Part shown: positions 1-8,333 of the stretch, piece by piece
Numbering within the stretch: the stretch's first letter is position 1
How the letters are laid out: the number at the start of each line of letters is the position of its first letter
Source: Amycolatopsis jejuensis
Lineage (GTDB): Bacteria > Actinomycetota > Actinomycetes > Mycobacteriales > Pseudonocardiaceae
DNA: 64,000 nt
Direction of reading: 5' to 3'
Assembly: GCF_000717335.1 (NCBI RefSeq)
Contig: NZ_JNYZ01000005.1
Coordinates: 413,043-477,042, forward strand
Program-made: the position numbers and the translations under genes
The notes under the pieces: model-generated
The model's input: only the letters and a program-made list of their open reading frames with translations
What the model was told of the DNA's origin: nothing
Databases searched by the model: none

Positions 1-951
1 CACCTGCTGACCCTGCTCGACCGAGCCCCCGGCCTGCACGCACTCGCCGACACCCTGGCCGACCTGGTCGACGAGGGGCACCCGATCGTCGCCGGGACCG
101 CGGATCTCAAGTACTCCAACGGTTTGGTCCGATTCCAGGACCGGCACCCCGACCGGTACGTCCAGTTCGGCATCTCGGAACAACACATGGTCTCGACCGC
201 AGCCGGCCTAGCCACGACGGGCTGGCAGCCTCATGTGGCTACTTTTGCCTCGTTCCTGGCTTTGCTGGCGTGTGAACAGATCCGCACGGATGTCGCGTAC
301 CCGCGGCTGCCGGTGCGGTTGATCGGCCACCACGCAGGCATCACCCTCGGCTATTACGGAACTTCCCACCACGCCACCGAAGACCTGGCCATCACGCGCA
401 GCATCGCAGGCCTCACGGTGATCGCCCCCGCCGACGCCACGCAACTGCGAGCCGCTCTCCGCGCCGCGACTTCTTGGGAGGGACCGATCTACTTCCGCAT
501 CGGCCGCGGTCAGGACCCGGAGGTGTACCCAGCCACCGACAGCCGATTCCGCATCGGCCACGCAATCGAACACTCGACGGGCCGGGATTTGACGATCATC
601 GCCACGGGCTCGATGGTGCACCCCGCTTTGGCCGCCGCTGCCGACCTGACCGCTTCGGGCATCTCCACCGGGGTCCTGGACATGCACACGATCAAGCCCT
701 TGGACGCCGACGCAGTACTCACCGCCGCGACCCGATCCCCTGTCCTGCTGACGGTCGAGGAACACAACACCCTGGGTGGTTTGGGTTCCGCCGTCGCGGA
801 GGTGATCACGTCGCGCGGGTTGGGCACCCGGGTGGTTCGCCATGGTTTGGCGGACGAGTACGCGTTGATCGGCCCGCCGACCCACCTTTACCGCCACTAC
901 GGCCTGGACAAAGGCGGGATCGTGAAGAAAGCCCAGGACGCACTTTCCTGA
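1..951 (+). CDS. Transketolase, C-terminal part (5' end outside window)
   Basis: The frame is open from base 1, so the gene or its start lies beyond the left edge. The visible 316 residues carry the transketolase pyrimidine-binding and C-terminal domains: the FGISEQHMVSTAAGLA stretch (the Glu that activates thiamine diphosphate lies here), GITLGYYGTSHHATEDLA, and the C-terminal VLDMHTIKPLDADAV and TVEEHNTLGGLG blocks. In many bacteria such a half is a separate subunit (TktB-like) paired with an upstream N-terminal subunit. From what is visible I cannot tell a split enzyme from a full-length one. It would move two-carbon ketol units between sugar phosphates. A hairpin follows the stop. Confidence 0.85.
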   Translation, partial: HLLTLLDRAPGLHALADTLADLVDEGHPIVAGTADLKYSNGLVRFQDRHPDRYVQFGISEQHMVSTAAGLATTGWQPHVATFASFLALLACEQIRTDVAYPRLPVRLIGHHAGITLGYYGTSHHATEDLAITRSIAGLTVIAPADATQLRAALRAATSWEGPIYFRIGRGQDPEVYPATDSRFRIGHAIEHSTGRDLTIIATGSMVHPALAAAADLTASGISTGVLDMHTIKPLDADAVLTAATRSPVLLTVEEHNTLGGLGSAVAEVITSRGLGTRVVRHGLADEYALIGPPTHLYRHYGLDKGGIVKKAQDALS

Positions 952-978
952 GGGGCTGTCACAGGGTCGCTCACCTGA

Positions 979-1005
979 AGTCCGTGAAGGTTCCCTTCAC
1001 GGACT
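979..1005 (+). terminator. Stem-loop after transketolase gene
   Basis: A perfect 12-bp inverted repeat (979-990 against 994-1005, arm beginning AGTCCGTGAAGG) encloses a 3-nt loop and lies 27 bases past the transketolase stop, followed by TTTCCCC. The very short loop and GC stem fit an intrinsic terminator with a weak U tract. Seen directly; the function is inferred. Confidence 0.65.
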
Positions 1006-1046
1006 TTCCCCACCACTCAACCGCCACCCGGATACGAAGCCAAAAC

Positions 1047-1106
1047 ACGGTCCGAGGGGGCTTGTCAAGGTACTCTCTCCAGCCTTGACAAGCCCCCTCG
1101 GACCGT
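1047..1106. repeat. Perfect 24-bp inverted repeat, 12-nt loop
   Basis: Bases 1047-1070 are exactly complementary to 1083-1106, with a 12-nt loop at 1071-1082. The core of the right arm is CCTTGACAAGCCCCCTCGG. It lies between the first hairpin and the PucR gene. It could be a second, bidirectional terminator, an operator or a mobile palindromic repeat. The length and perfection exceed an ordinary actinobacterial terminator. Confidence 0.75.
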
Positions 1107-1187
1107 AGTCACAATCACGGCTTCGGGGTGCCCCACCAGTCAGCCCCCATCAGCCCCCACGACGGCTGGCGACGACGGGAGCCCGGC

Positions 1188-2378
1188 ATGACCGACAACC
1201 ACCTGGACGACCTGGTGGAAGCCGTGGACGCGATCGCCAGGATCGTCGGTGGCCCGGTGGTCATCGAGGACGTCGACTTCCGGGTCCTCGCCTACTCCGC
1301 AGTCCCCGGCCAGCCCAACGACGAAGCACGCCGCGAAGCAATCCTCAACCGCCGGACGCCCGACTTCTGGGTCCGCCGTTTCACCGAAACCGGGGTCCGC
1401 CAACGTCTCCTTGCCACTGACGAGGTCATCGCCCTCGACATGCTCGGTCCGAGTTTCACCCCACGCCTCATCACCGGCATCCCCGTCGGCGACACTGTCG
1501 TCGGATTTCTCTGGGCGATGGAAGGCGATGCCCCGCTCCCGGCGGACGTGGCCGACATCATGCGGCAATTCGCCGTCGCGGTCGGACCCGAACTGGCCAG
1601 ACGGTCACCGTTGCTGGAAAACCCGCAAAGCCACCTTCTCCGCCAATTCCTGGCCGGGGCGATCCCGGCCCGCCAGTTGGCCGAAGCCCTCTGCACCACC
1701 GAGGACACCGACGCCGTGGTGGTCGCGATCGGGATCCCGGCCGACAGTGCGGACGAGATCATCCTCCGTTCCCGCGCCCTGAAAGTCCTCAACCTCCACG
1801 TGACCACCGGGCACCGCCGGCCGTGGCTCGTCGCCACCATCGACCAGCAGATCTACCTGCTCGGGGCGGCGTCTGCAGGGCACCGCATCGAGGAGCGTCT
1901 CACCGCCGTGGTCCGCCACCTGGAGGGAGCCCTCGGCGTGCCGGTGTTCGCAGCGGCCGGATCGGTCCAGCCGCTGCTCGGCGGTACCGCCCGCTCGCGG
2001 GCCGAGGCAGACCTCGCCCTGAAGGCGCTCAGGGCGAACGGCGAGCCGGTTGTCGGATCGTACGAGCGACTCCGGTTCGAGGCGGTCCTGCACGAGACAG
2101 GCGAATTCCTGGAAAGCCAGCCGGTACTCACCGGCACGTTCGTCGACGACCTGGTGAACTACGACCGCACGCACGGGACCGAGTACCTCGCGACCCTGCG
2201 GGCCTACCTCGACGCCTTCGGCGACATCCGCAGCGCGGCCGACGTCCTGCACATCCACCCGAACTCCCTGCGGTACCGGATCAAACGCCTCGCCGAACTC
2301 GCCGCGGTCGACCTCGGCGACGCCCGTGCGCGCCTCGCCGTGCAGCTGCTCCTGCTGGCGAGACCGGACGCCGGGTGA
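1188..2378 (+). CDS. PucR/CdaR-family transcriptional regulator
   Basis: 396 residues. The N-terminal two thirds look like a ligand-sensing region (early motif AIARIVGGPVVIEDVDFRVLA). The C-terminus has the PucR-type helix-turn-helix: YLDAFGDIRSAADVLHIHPN followed by SLRYRIKRLAEL. I chose the ATG at 1188, which has GGGA about 7 bases upstream, rather than the in-frame GTG at 1128. The gene reads toward an alpha/beta hydrolase, FAD oxidase, MFS carrier and cupin on the same strand, so it probably controls that set. The effector is unknown. Confidence 0.8.
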   Translation: MTDNHLDDLVEAVDAIARIVGGPVVIEDVDFRVLAYSAVPGQPNDEARREAILNRRTPDFWVRRFTETGVRQRLLATDEVIALDMLGPSFTPRLITGIPVGDTVVGFLWAMEGDAPLPADVADIMRQFAVAVGPELARRSPLLENPQSHLLRQFLAGAIPARQLAEALCTTEDTDAVVVAIGIPADSADEIILRSRALKVLNLHVTTGHRRPWLVATIDQQIYLLGAASAGHRIEERLTAVVRHLEGALGVPVFAAAGSVQPLLGGTARSRAEADLALKALRANGEPVVGSYERLRFEAVLHETGEFLESQPVLTGTFVDDLVNYDRTHGTEYLATLRAYLDAFGDIRSAADVLHIHPNSLRYRIKRLAELAAVDLGDARARLAVQLLLLARPDAG

Positions 2379-2502
2379 CCGCACCGGCGTTTGGCCGATC
2401 GGCAAAACGCCGCACCCTCGCATTCTCGCTTCGCGACGCAGACATCCCCCGCGGCAATCGATGAAACTCATCGCCATCACCACCGAGGGAAAGAAGCGAG
2501 TG

Positions 2503-3312
2503 ATGGCGATAGTGGGCACCACCCGGCACCGGATCGAACACGGCGCCGAGCAGCTGTTCGTCCAGGAGGCCGGGCCTGCGCAAGCCACCGGCACCGTGGT
2601 CTTCTGCCACGGCGCGGCCGGGTCCCACGCCAGCTGGTTCCAGCAGGTTCCGCACTTCGCCCGGCGATACCGGGTACTCGCCTGGGACCAGCGCGGTTTC
2701 GGCAACTCGACCAACCGCACGGCAAGCGCGAGCCCGGGCACGGCGGTCGCGGATCTGGCGCACCTGCTCGAAGTCCTCGACGTCCGGAGGGCGCATCTCG
2801 TCGGCCAATCGCTCGGTGGCTGGGCGGCGCTGGGATGCGCGCTTCAATATCCGGATCGCGTCGCTTCCGTGGTGCTGAGCAATTCCATCGGCGGACTGTT
2901 CAACCGCGCTCTCGAAGACGCCTTCGACCGATTCCTCGCGCAACGCAATGACACGACGACACACCTCGGGAAGCATCCCGCCCTCGCGCCCACCTTCGCC
3001 GGGGAGAATCCGGCGCAGGCATTCCTGTACCAGCAGCTGGCCGGTCTGGGCCCGCGCCCGCCGTCCGACGCCGTCACCCAGATCCGTGAGACCTACCTCG
3101 ACCTCGACGAGGTAGCCCGTGCAAATCTGCCGATTCTCTTGCTCCTCGGCGAGTTCGACCAGATCTTCCCGGTACCCGCGGTACAGGCGGTGGCCGCGGA
3201 ATTACCCCGTGCGCGAGTCGAAGTCATCCGGGAGGCCGGGCATTCGGCGTACTTCGAACGGCCGGCCGAGTTCAACGCGGCGCTGGAACGATTCCTCGTG
3301 AGTTGCCCATGA
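2503..3312 (+). CDS. Alpha/beta-fold hydrolase
   Basis: 269 residues. It has an oxyanion strand VVFCHGAAGSHASW, a nucleophile elbow VGQSLGG (Ser103), an acid region LLLLGEFDQIFP and a catalytic-His region REAGHSAYFERP. The start is taken at ATG 2503, with GAGGGAAAG upstream; GTG 2500 and ATG 2461 are in-frame alternatives. The stop overlaps the next start as ATGA, so the two genes are translationally coupled. The substrate is not evident; ester, lactone or C-C hydrolysis of a small acid would fit the neighbours. Confidence 0.8.
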   Translation: MAIVGTTRHRIEHGAEQLFVQEAGPAQATGTVVFCHGAAGSHASWFQQVPHFARRYRVLAWDQRGFGNSTNRTASASPGTAVADLAHLLEVLDVRRAHLVGQSLGGWAALGCALQYPDRVASVVLSNSIGGLFNRALEDAFDRFLAQRNDTTTHLGKHPALAPTFAGENPAQAFLYQQLAGLGPRPPSDAVTQIRETYLDLDEVARANLPILLLLGEFDQIFPVPAVQAVAAELPRARVEVIREAGHSAYFERPAEFNAALERFLVSCP

Positions 3313-4772
3313 CCGCCGACGTACTACGCGCCCGGCTTGGCCCGGCGGTGGTGCAGGCCGATCCGGACGTGATGGCCGCCTACGCCCGCGACACGATGCC
3401 GCTCGCCGCGCACGGAATGCCTGCGGCCGTCGTGTTTCCGGACAACACCGAAGCGGTGCAGACCATCGTGCGGACGTGCGCTGAGTTGTCTGTCCCGATC
3501 GTGACCCGCGGCGCGGGCACCGGCCTGACCGGCGCGGCGAACGCCGTCGACGGGTGCGTCGTGCTCGTGACCACGAAACTGAACCGGATCGTCGAAATCG
3601 ATCCCGGCAACCGGCTCGCCGTGGTGCAGCCGGGCGTGATCAATGCCGAGCTGCGGAACACCGTCGCGGAGTACGGCCTGTTCTATCCGCCCGATCCGTC
3701 GAGCCTCGACAGCTGCACCATCGGCGGGAATCTCGCCACGAACGCGGGCGGGCTGTGCTGTGTGAAATACGGGGTAACCGCGGATGCCGTGCTCGGCCTG
3801 GAAGTGGTGCTGGCCGACGGATCGCTGCTGCGGACCGGCCGCCGCACCGTCAAAGGCGTTGCGGGCTATGACTTGACCAAGCTGTTCGTCGGCAGTGAGG
3901 GCACGCTCGGCGTGATCACCGAAGCGACCCTTGCGCTCCGGCCGAAACCACCCGCACCCAGCACTCTCGTCGCCGGGTTCGCCGAGACCGTGCACGCCGG
4001 TAACGCGGTCGCCGCAACGATTCGTGCCGGGCTGGCGCCGTCGCTGCTGGAAATCATGGACGCGACGTCGATCGAAGCCGCGGAGGCTCATCTCAAAACC
4101 GACCTCGGCACCGAGGACGGATGCCGGGCATTGCTGCTGTGTCAGTCGGATTCGGGCGGGGACGTCGCCCGTGCGGAACTCGAAGCGATCGAACGCATCT
4201 GCGTCGCCGCCGGAGCCCGGATGACCTACGTGACCGACGATCCGGAGGACGGCAGGACCCTGTTGCACGCCCGGCGGGTCGTCCTGACGGCGCTGGAGGC
4301 CTACGGCGCCTGCCTCACCGACGACGTCGCCGTACCGCGCACCCGCATCGCCGACCTGATCTCCGGCTGCGCCCGGATCGGGGACACGGCCGGGCTTCGC
4401 ATTGCGGTGGTCGGACATGCCGGTGACGGCAACATGCACCCGACCATCGTGTACGACCCCGCGTCCGCGGAGGAACGCGGACGCGCGCGGCAGGCCTTCG
4501 ACGCGATTCTCCGGCTCGGGCTGAGCCTCGGCGGCACGCTGACCGGCGAGCACGGCGTCGGCCGGATCAAGCGCGAATGGCTGGAACGCGAGCTCGGCCC
4601 GGTCGGCCTGCGCGTGCACCGCCGGATCAAAGCCGCACTCGACCCCGCGAACCTGTTCAACCCGGATTCGATGTTCTTCGCGAGAAACCCTGTATCCCAC
4701 GACGGCATGCTGGAGAAACGATGCGTCAGAACCCCTCCGCGGTCTTCGAGCAAATCGAAGAACGCCCGCTGA
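3309..4772 (+). CDS. FAD-linked oxidase, GlcD/D-lactate dehydrogenase type
   Basis: 487 residues. The N-terminal PCMH-type FAD-binding domain shows VTRGAGTGLTGAAN, PPDPSS and IGGNLATNAGG. The C-terminal FAD-oxidase domain shows VVGHAGDGNMHP, LTGEHGVGRIKREW and the end motif DPANLFNPDSMF. This family oxidises 2-hydroxy acids such as glycolate or D-lactate to the 2-oxo acid. The ATG at 3309 overlaps the hydrolase stop. The last 52 bases overlap the start of the MFS gene. With a carrier and a cupin downstream, uptake and oxidation of a hydroxy acid is a reasonable inference. Confidence 0.85.
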   Translation: MTADVLRARLGPAVVQADPDVMAAYARDTMPLAAHGMPAAVVFPDNTEAVQTIVRTCAELSVPIVTRGAGTGLTGAANAVDGCVVLVTTKLNRIVEIDPGNRLAVVQPGVINAELRNTVAEYGLFYPPDPSSLDSCTIGGNLATNAGGLCCVKYGVTADAVLGLEVVLADGSLLRTGRRTVKGVAGYDLTKLFVGSEGTLGVITEATLALRPKPPAPSTLVAGFAETVHAGNAVAATIRAGLAPSLLEIMDATSIEAAEAHLKTDLGTEDGCRALLLCQSDSGGDVARAELEAIERICVAAGARMTYVTDDPEDGRTLLHARRVVLTALEAYGACLTDDVAVPRTRIADLISGCARIGDTAGLRIAVVGHAGDGNMHPTIVYDPASAEERGRARQAFDAILRLGLSLGGTLTGEHGVGRIKREWLERELGPVGLRVHRRIKAALDPANLFNPDSMFFARNPVSHDGMLEKRCVRTPPRSSSKSKNAR

Positions 4773-6163
4773 ACAAACGCCAGAAATCGCTTATCGCGGC
4801 GGCGGTCCTCGGCACGATGCTCGAATTCTACGATCTTCTCGTCGTCGCGTACGTGCTGGCGATCATCGCCAAGCCGTGGCACCTGACCTTCGGGCAGAGT
4901 GCCTTCCTGCTGATGGCCGCCGGGGTCGGGTCGATCGTCGGCTCGATGTGGTTCGGGGTGATCGCCGACCGCATCGGACGGCGCAAGGTCTTCATGGCCA
5001 CCGTGCTGACCTTCTCGCTCGCCACCGGCGCCCTCGTACTGGTACCCGACGGCGGCTGGCTGGTGTTCGGGCTGCTGCGGGTCGTGGTCGGGCTGGGGGT
5101 CGGCGGGCTCGTCGTCGTCGACGTCCCGCTGGTACAGGAGTTCGTCCCGGCGAGCAAACGGGGGTTCGTCTCCGGGCTGGTCGTCGCGGCCATCCCGATC
5201 GGCGGAATTCTCGCCAGCGCCGCGTCCGCGTCCCTCGGCCCGGTGATCGGCTGGCGCGGGTTGCTCCTCCTCGGCCTGCTGCCCGCGGTGGTCAGCATCT
5301 ACGTCCGGTTCGCCGTCAAGGAATCGCCCACCTGGCTGATCCAGAACGACCGGCGCGAGGAAGCGCGGGACTCGGTCGCCTGGGTCCTCGGTATCCCGCC
5401 GGACCAGGTGAAGCTCCCGGCTGCCGCGCCGGTCAAGCAGCCGCGTGGGAAGTGGACCGAGGTCTTCGCGTACCGCCGGAGTTTCCTCTTCACGTGCCTC
5501 AACAGCTTCGCCATCCAGGTGCCCGCCTACGGGCTGGCCCTGTGGGGACCGTCCCTGGTCGGTCTCCAGATGCAGGTGACACCCGCGCGAGCGGCCTTTC
5601 TCTACACCTTCGTGACCCTGGCCGGGTTCATCGGCAGGCTCGTCGCGTCCCATGCGTCCGACCGGTTCGGCCGCCGCCGCACGGGCACCATCGCCATGTT
5701 CGGTGCCACCGCCGGGCTGGTGGCAGGCGCGTTCGGCGCGGGACTGTCGGTCGGCCCGGTACCGTTCTTCTACGTCGCCCTGATCGTGGTGGTGTTCTTC
5801 CTCGACGGCGCGTTCGTCGTCGCTTTGCCGTACTGGGCCGAGATGTTCCCGACGCGGGTACGGGCAGGCGGCGTCGGGATGGCGTACGGTATCGGCGGTT
5901 TCGGCAAGCTGATCGGACCGGCCGTCCTCGCCGTGATCTCCGGGGCCGGGACCGTGGTCACCCCGCAGGCGACGAGTTCGGCACTCCTGCCCGCGTTCCT
6001 GTTCTTCGCGGCTTTCGCGGTGCTGGCCGCCGTCTCGTACGTGACCCTCGGCATCGAAACCCGCGGCCTGAGCATGGACGACCTCGACGCGCGGATGGAA
6101 CTGCAGCGGCGGCCGGGCCCCGTGGAAACCCTGGTCGCGCAACGAAAAACCGAAGCCCTGTGA
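4721..6163 (+). CDS. MFS metabolite transporter
   Basis: 480 residues with about 12 hydrophobic segments. The loop 2-3 motif GVIADRIGRRKVFMAT, its repeat in the second half (DRFGRRRTG) and the charged start EQIEERPLNKRQKS followed by MLEFYDLLV match the metabolite:proton symporter branch that carries aromatic and other organic acids. Start ATG 4721 has GGAG upstream and lies inside the end of the FAD-oxidase gene. It probably imports the substrate of the oxidase or cupin. Confidence 0.85.
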   Translation: MRQNPSAVFEQIEERPLNKRQKSLIAAAVLGTMLEFYDLLVVAYVLAIIAKPWHLTFGQSAFLLMAAGVGSIVGSMWFGVIADRIGRRKVFMATVLTFSLATGALVLVPDGGWLVFGLLRVVVGLGVGGLVVVDVPLVQEFVPASKRGFVSGLVVAAIPIGGILASAASASLGPVIGWRGLLLLGLLPAVVSIYVRFAVKESPTWLIQNDRREEARDSVAWVLGIPPDQVKLPAAAPVKQPRGKWTEVFAYRRSFLFTCLNSFAIQVPAYGLALWGPSLVGLQMQVTPARAAFLYTFVTLAGFIGRLVASHASDRFGRRRTGTIAMFGATAGLVAGAFGAGLSVGPVPFFYVALIVVVFFLDGAFVVALPYWAEMFPTRVRAGGVGMAYGIGGFGKLIGPAVLAVISGAGTVVTPQATSSALLPAFLFFAAFAVLAAVSYVTLGIETRGLSMDDLDARMELQRRPGPVETLVAQRKTEAL

Positions 6164-6186
6164 CGAGTTTCCGAGTGAAAGGATCA

Positions 6187-6762
6187 ATGATGACCGCAAT
6201 TCCCCCGACGCAGGACGTGCCGCGCGCGGAAATGATGAAGCGAGTGGCATTCTTCGCCGACCTGGTGCCGATCGAGGACGCATTCGACGACAGCGTCCTG
6301 CCGGGCTGCAAGAGGACCGCACTGAACATTCTCGGCTTCGACGCACCGGAAGGCGCCGGAGAAGGGACCGCGTCGCCGGTGGGCACTGCGTCCGACGGCG
6401 CCGCGATCCAGATCTTCGAAGGCTTCAACATGGCGTTCCTCCGCTGCAAACCGGGTAACGGCACGATCCTGCACCACCACGACACCAACGAAACCTTCAT
6501 GGCCATCTCCGGCACGTGGCGCGTGCACTGGAACGACGAGGAGGACGAGTACGTCGACCTGAACCCCCTCGACACGATTTCGCTCCCGGCCTCCGTTTCC
6601 CGCCGCTTCTACAATCTGTCGAACGAGGACGGCGACCCGGAAAAGGAAAGCCTCCTGCTCGGCGTCATCGCCGGAAACGGCCCGCGGGCGTTCGTCCGCC
6701 CGGAGGTCCTCGACGCGGCAAAGCAAACCGGGCGATACACCCCGGCGAGCAACTGGGAGTAG
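6187..6762 (+). CDS. Cupin-domain protein
   Basis: 191 residues. The central cupin shows LHHHDTNETFMAISGTWRVHW, with His residues and a Glu at typical metal-binding places, followed by a second conserved block around NPLDTISLPASVSRRFYN. Two adjacent ATGs (6187, 6190) follow GAAAGGA; I use the first. It is the last gene of the plus-strand set and is followed by a strong hairpin. It may be a small dioxygenase, isomerase or sensor for the transported acid; the exact reaction cannot be read from the sequence. Confidence 0.75.
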   Translation: MMTAIPPTQDVPRAEMMKRVAFFADLVPIEDAFDDSVLPGCKRTALNILGFDAPEGAGEGTASPVGTASDGAAIQIFEGFNMAFLRCKPGNGTILHHHDTNETFMAISGTWRVHWNDEEDEYVDLNPLDTISLPASVSRRFYNLSNEDGDPEKESLLLGVIAGNGPRAFVRPEVLDAAKQTGRYTPASNWE

Positions 6763-6768
6763 CCGGTT

Positions 6769-6797
6769 CCGGGGCGGCCGATTCCCGGCCGCCCCGG
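6769..6797. terminator. 12-bp hairpin between convergent units
   Basis: Bases 6769-6780 (starting CCGGGGCGGCC) pair perfectly with 6786-6797 around a 5-nt loop. It sits 6 bases after the cupin stop and just before the end of the minus-strand moaA remnant, so it may serve both strands. Confidence 0.75.
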
Positions 6798-7031
6798 TCA
6801 GCCGCCGATGGCGCTCATCGGGCGGTCCGGCTGGCGGAAGCCCGGCGCGTCCATCCCGTGTCCGGCGGCTTTGCCCCACATTGCGCGCCGCCAGCGGGTG
6901 GCCAGTTCGTCGTCGTCCAGGTCCGTTTCGGTGGTGGCGAACAGGCAGGACCGGATCTGCCCGTCGGCGAGCCGGTCGCGTCGGGTGAGGGCGCGGAAGG
7001 CGTCCGGGCGGAAGGTGTCGACGAGGTTCGT
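6798..7031 (-). pseudogene. moaA remnant (C-terminal end of GTP 3',8-cyclase)
   Basis: Reading the minus strand after the ferredoxin-reductase stop gives a 77-codon open stretch containing [16 protein letters not shown], then [18 protein letters not shown] and the terminal [11 protein letters not shown]. These are the hallmark C-terminal blocks of MoaA, the radical-SAM enzyme of molybdopterin synthesis, including the catalytic GG tail. The N-terminal 250 or so residues with the CxxxCxxC cluster are absent. The linker between ETD and RRAMW is shortened compared with the family. There is no ATG or GTG start. I read it as a truncated, internally deleted moaA beside a molybdopterin enzyme. Confidence 0.75.
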
Positions 7032-7041
7032 CGCTCCTCCT

Positions 7042-8016
7042 TCATTCCGCGTCGCTGGAATGCCCGGGAACCACCGGCGCTCCAGGATTCACGAGCGGCA
7101 TCAGATTGTTGACGGCGAGCGCAGCTTCCCCGAATCCGACCGAGATCAGGTTCACGTTCCCGTCGTAATCCGCAATGTCCCCGGCCGCAAAGACTCGGGG
7201 CAGGCTGGTGCGCATCGACCGGTCCACCTGGATCCGGCGGTTGCGCATTTCCAGTCCCCATCCCGGAATCGGCCCGAGGTCGGTGAGAAAACCCAGCGCG
7301 GCCACGATCTCGTCCACCCGGAGCGTCTCCGTCTCCTTCGTCTGCACATGCACCACCTCCACCTTGTCGACCGACTGGCCATCGCCGTGAATCTGGTGCA
7401 CTTCGAATGGAGTGAGTACCCGAGCAGTCGAAGAATGCAGCTGCCGCACGCTGTATTCGTGCGCGCGGAATTTCGGCCGCCGATGCACGACGGTGACGCT
7501 GCGCGTGATGTTTTCGAGGTTCAAGGCCCAATCCACCGCCGAATCCCCGCCGCCGACGATGAGTACGTCGCGGTCGGCCAGTTCACCGAGCCGGGGAACG
7601 ACGTACCGCACCCCTCGTCCTTCGTACTCCGCACCGTTCGGCATCCGGCGCGGGGTGAACCGGCCGATTCCACCGGTGATCAGCACGACCTTCGCGGTGA
7701 CCACGGCCCCTTCGCTGGTGCCGATGGTGACCGCGTCCTCCGTAATGTCGAGAGTTTGCGCGGTATGTCCCAGGAGATAATGCGGATTGGCTTGGTCGGC
7801 CTGGTCGACGAGCGCGTCGACCAGGAATTGCGCTTTGATCGACGGAAACCCGGCTACGTCGTAAATCTGCTTTTCCGGATACAGCGCGGCGAGCTGCCCG
7901 CCGGGTTGGGGCAGCGCGTCCAGCACTGCCACCGAAAGGCCCCGGAACCCGGCGTAGTAAGCGCCGTACAGCCCGCAGGGCCCGGCGCCGATGATCGCGA
8001 CGTCGACCTCGGTCAC
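7042..8016 (-). CDS. Ferredoxin--NADP reductase, thioredoxin-reductase-like type
   Basis: 324 residues. It has the FAD motif [18 protein letters not shown] at the N-terminus, the NADPH motif [16 protein letters not shown] mid-protein and the C-terminal FAD motif [12 protein letters not shown]. No CxxC redox pair is visible, which separates it from thioredoxin reductases and fits ferredoxin-NADP reductase type 2. The start is GTG 8016, overlapping the ferredoxin stop by 4 bases. It would pass electrons between NAD(P)H and the ferredoxin, and so to or from the molybdoenzyme. Confidence 0.85.
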   Translation of the reverse strand: MTEVDVAIIGAGPCGLYGAYYAGFRGLSVAVLDALPQPGGQLAALYPEKQIYDVAGFPSIKAQFLVDALVDQADQANPHYLLGHTAQTLDITEDAVTIGTSEGAVVTAKVVLITGGIGRFTPRRMPNGAEYEGRGVRYVVPRLGELADRDVLIVGGGDSAVDWALNLENITRSVTVVHRRPKFRAHEYSVRQLHSSTARVLTPFEVHQIHGDGQSVDKVEVVHVQTKETETLRVDEIVAALGFLTDLGPIPGWGLEMRNRRIQVDRSMRTSLPRVFAAGDIADYDGNVNLISVGFGEAALAVNNLMPLVNPGAPVVPGHSSDAE

Positions 8017-8333
8017 CGCGTGCCGTGCCTTTCCGTGACGACGGGATGATCCGAACCGACCACACCGCGTCCGGTCGCGCCACCGCTGGCGTCCTCGTGT
8101 TCGGCGAAGAATTCCTCGCCTGCCGCCAGGAATACCCCCAGCTGTTCCGGAAGCTTGTGTTCCCAATAGATTGCTTCACTCGGGCAGGCCGGTGCGCACT
8201 TTCCGCAGTCGACGCATTCGTCGGGATTGATGTACATCATCCGGTCGCCCTGGTAAATGCAGTCGACCGGGCATTCCTCCACACAGGACTGGTCGAGGAT
8301 GTCGACACAGGCATCGGTCACGACGTAGGTCAT
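8013..8333 (-). CDS. 7Fe-8S ferredoxin (FdxA-like)
   Basis: 106 residues. Cysteines at 9, 17, 21, 25, 40, 43, 46 and 50 give the FdxA pattern: C9, C17 and C50 for a [3Fe-4S] cluster; C21, C40, C43 and C46 for a [4Fe-4S] cluster. PDECVDCGKCAPACP is diagnostic. The ATG at 8333 overlaps the stop of the molybdopterin oxidoreductase, and its own stop overlaps the reductase start. The three genes therefore form one coupled electron-transfer unit. Confidence 0.92.
   Translation of the reverse strand: MTYVVTDACVDILDQSCVEECPVDCIYQGDRMMYINPDECVDCGKCAPACPSEAIYWEHKLPEQLGVFLAAGEEFFAEHEDASGGATGRGVVGSDHPVVTERHGTR

Noticed and set aside
208..897. Long minus-strand open frame opposite transketolase
   Set aside because: Antisense shadow with Arg/Gly-rich composition and no domain; the plus frame carries clear transketolase motifs.
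4301..6346. 681-codon minus-strand frame over the MFS and cupin genes
   Set aside because: Low-complexity Arg/Asp/Gln composition is typical of the antisense of a GC-rich gene; the opposite strand has the real genes.
6798..7031. Small gene using an ACG start after AAGGAGG
   Set aside because: The protein matches only the C-terminal end of MoaA, so a truncated remnant is the simpler reading.
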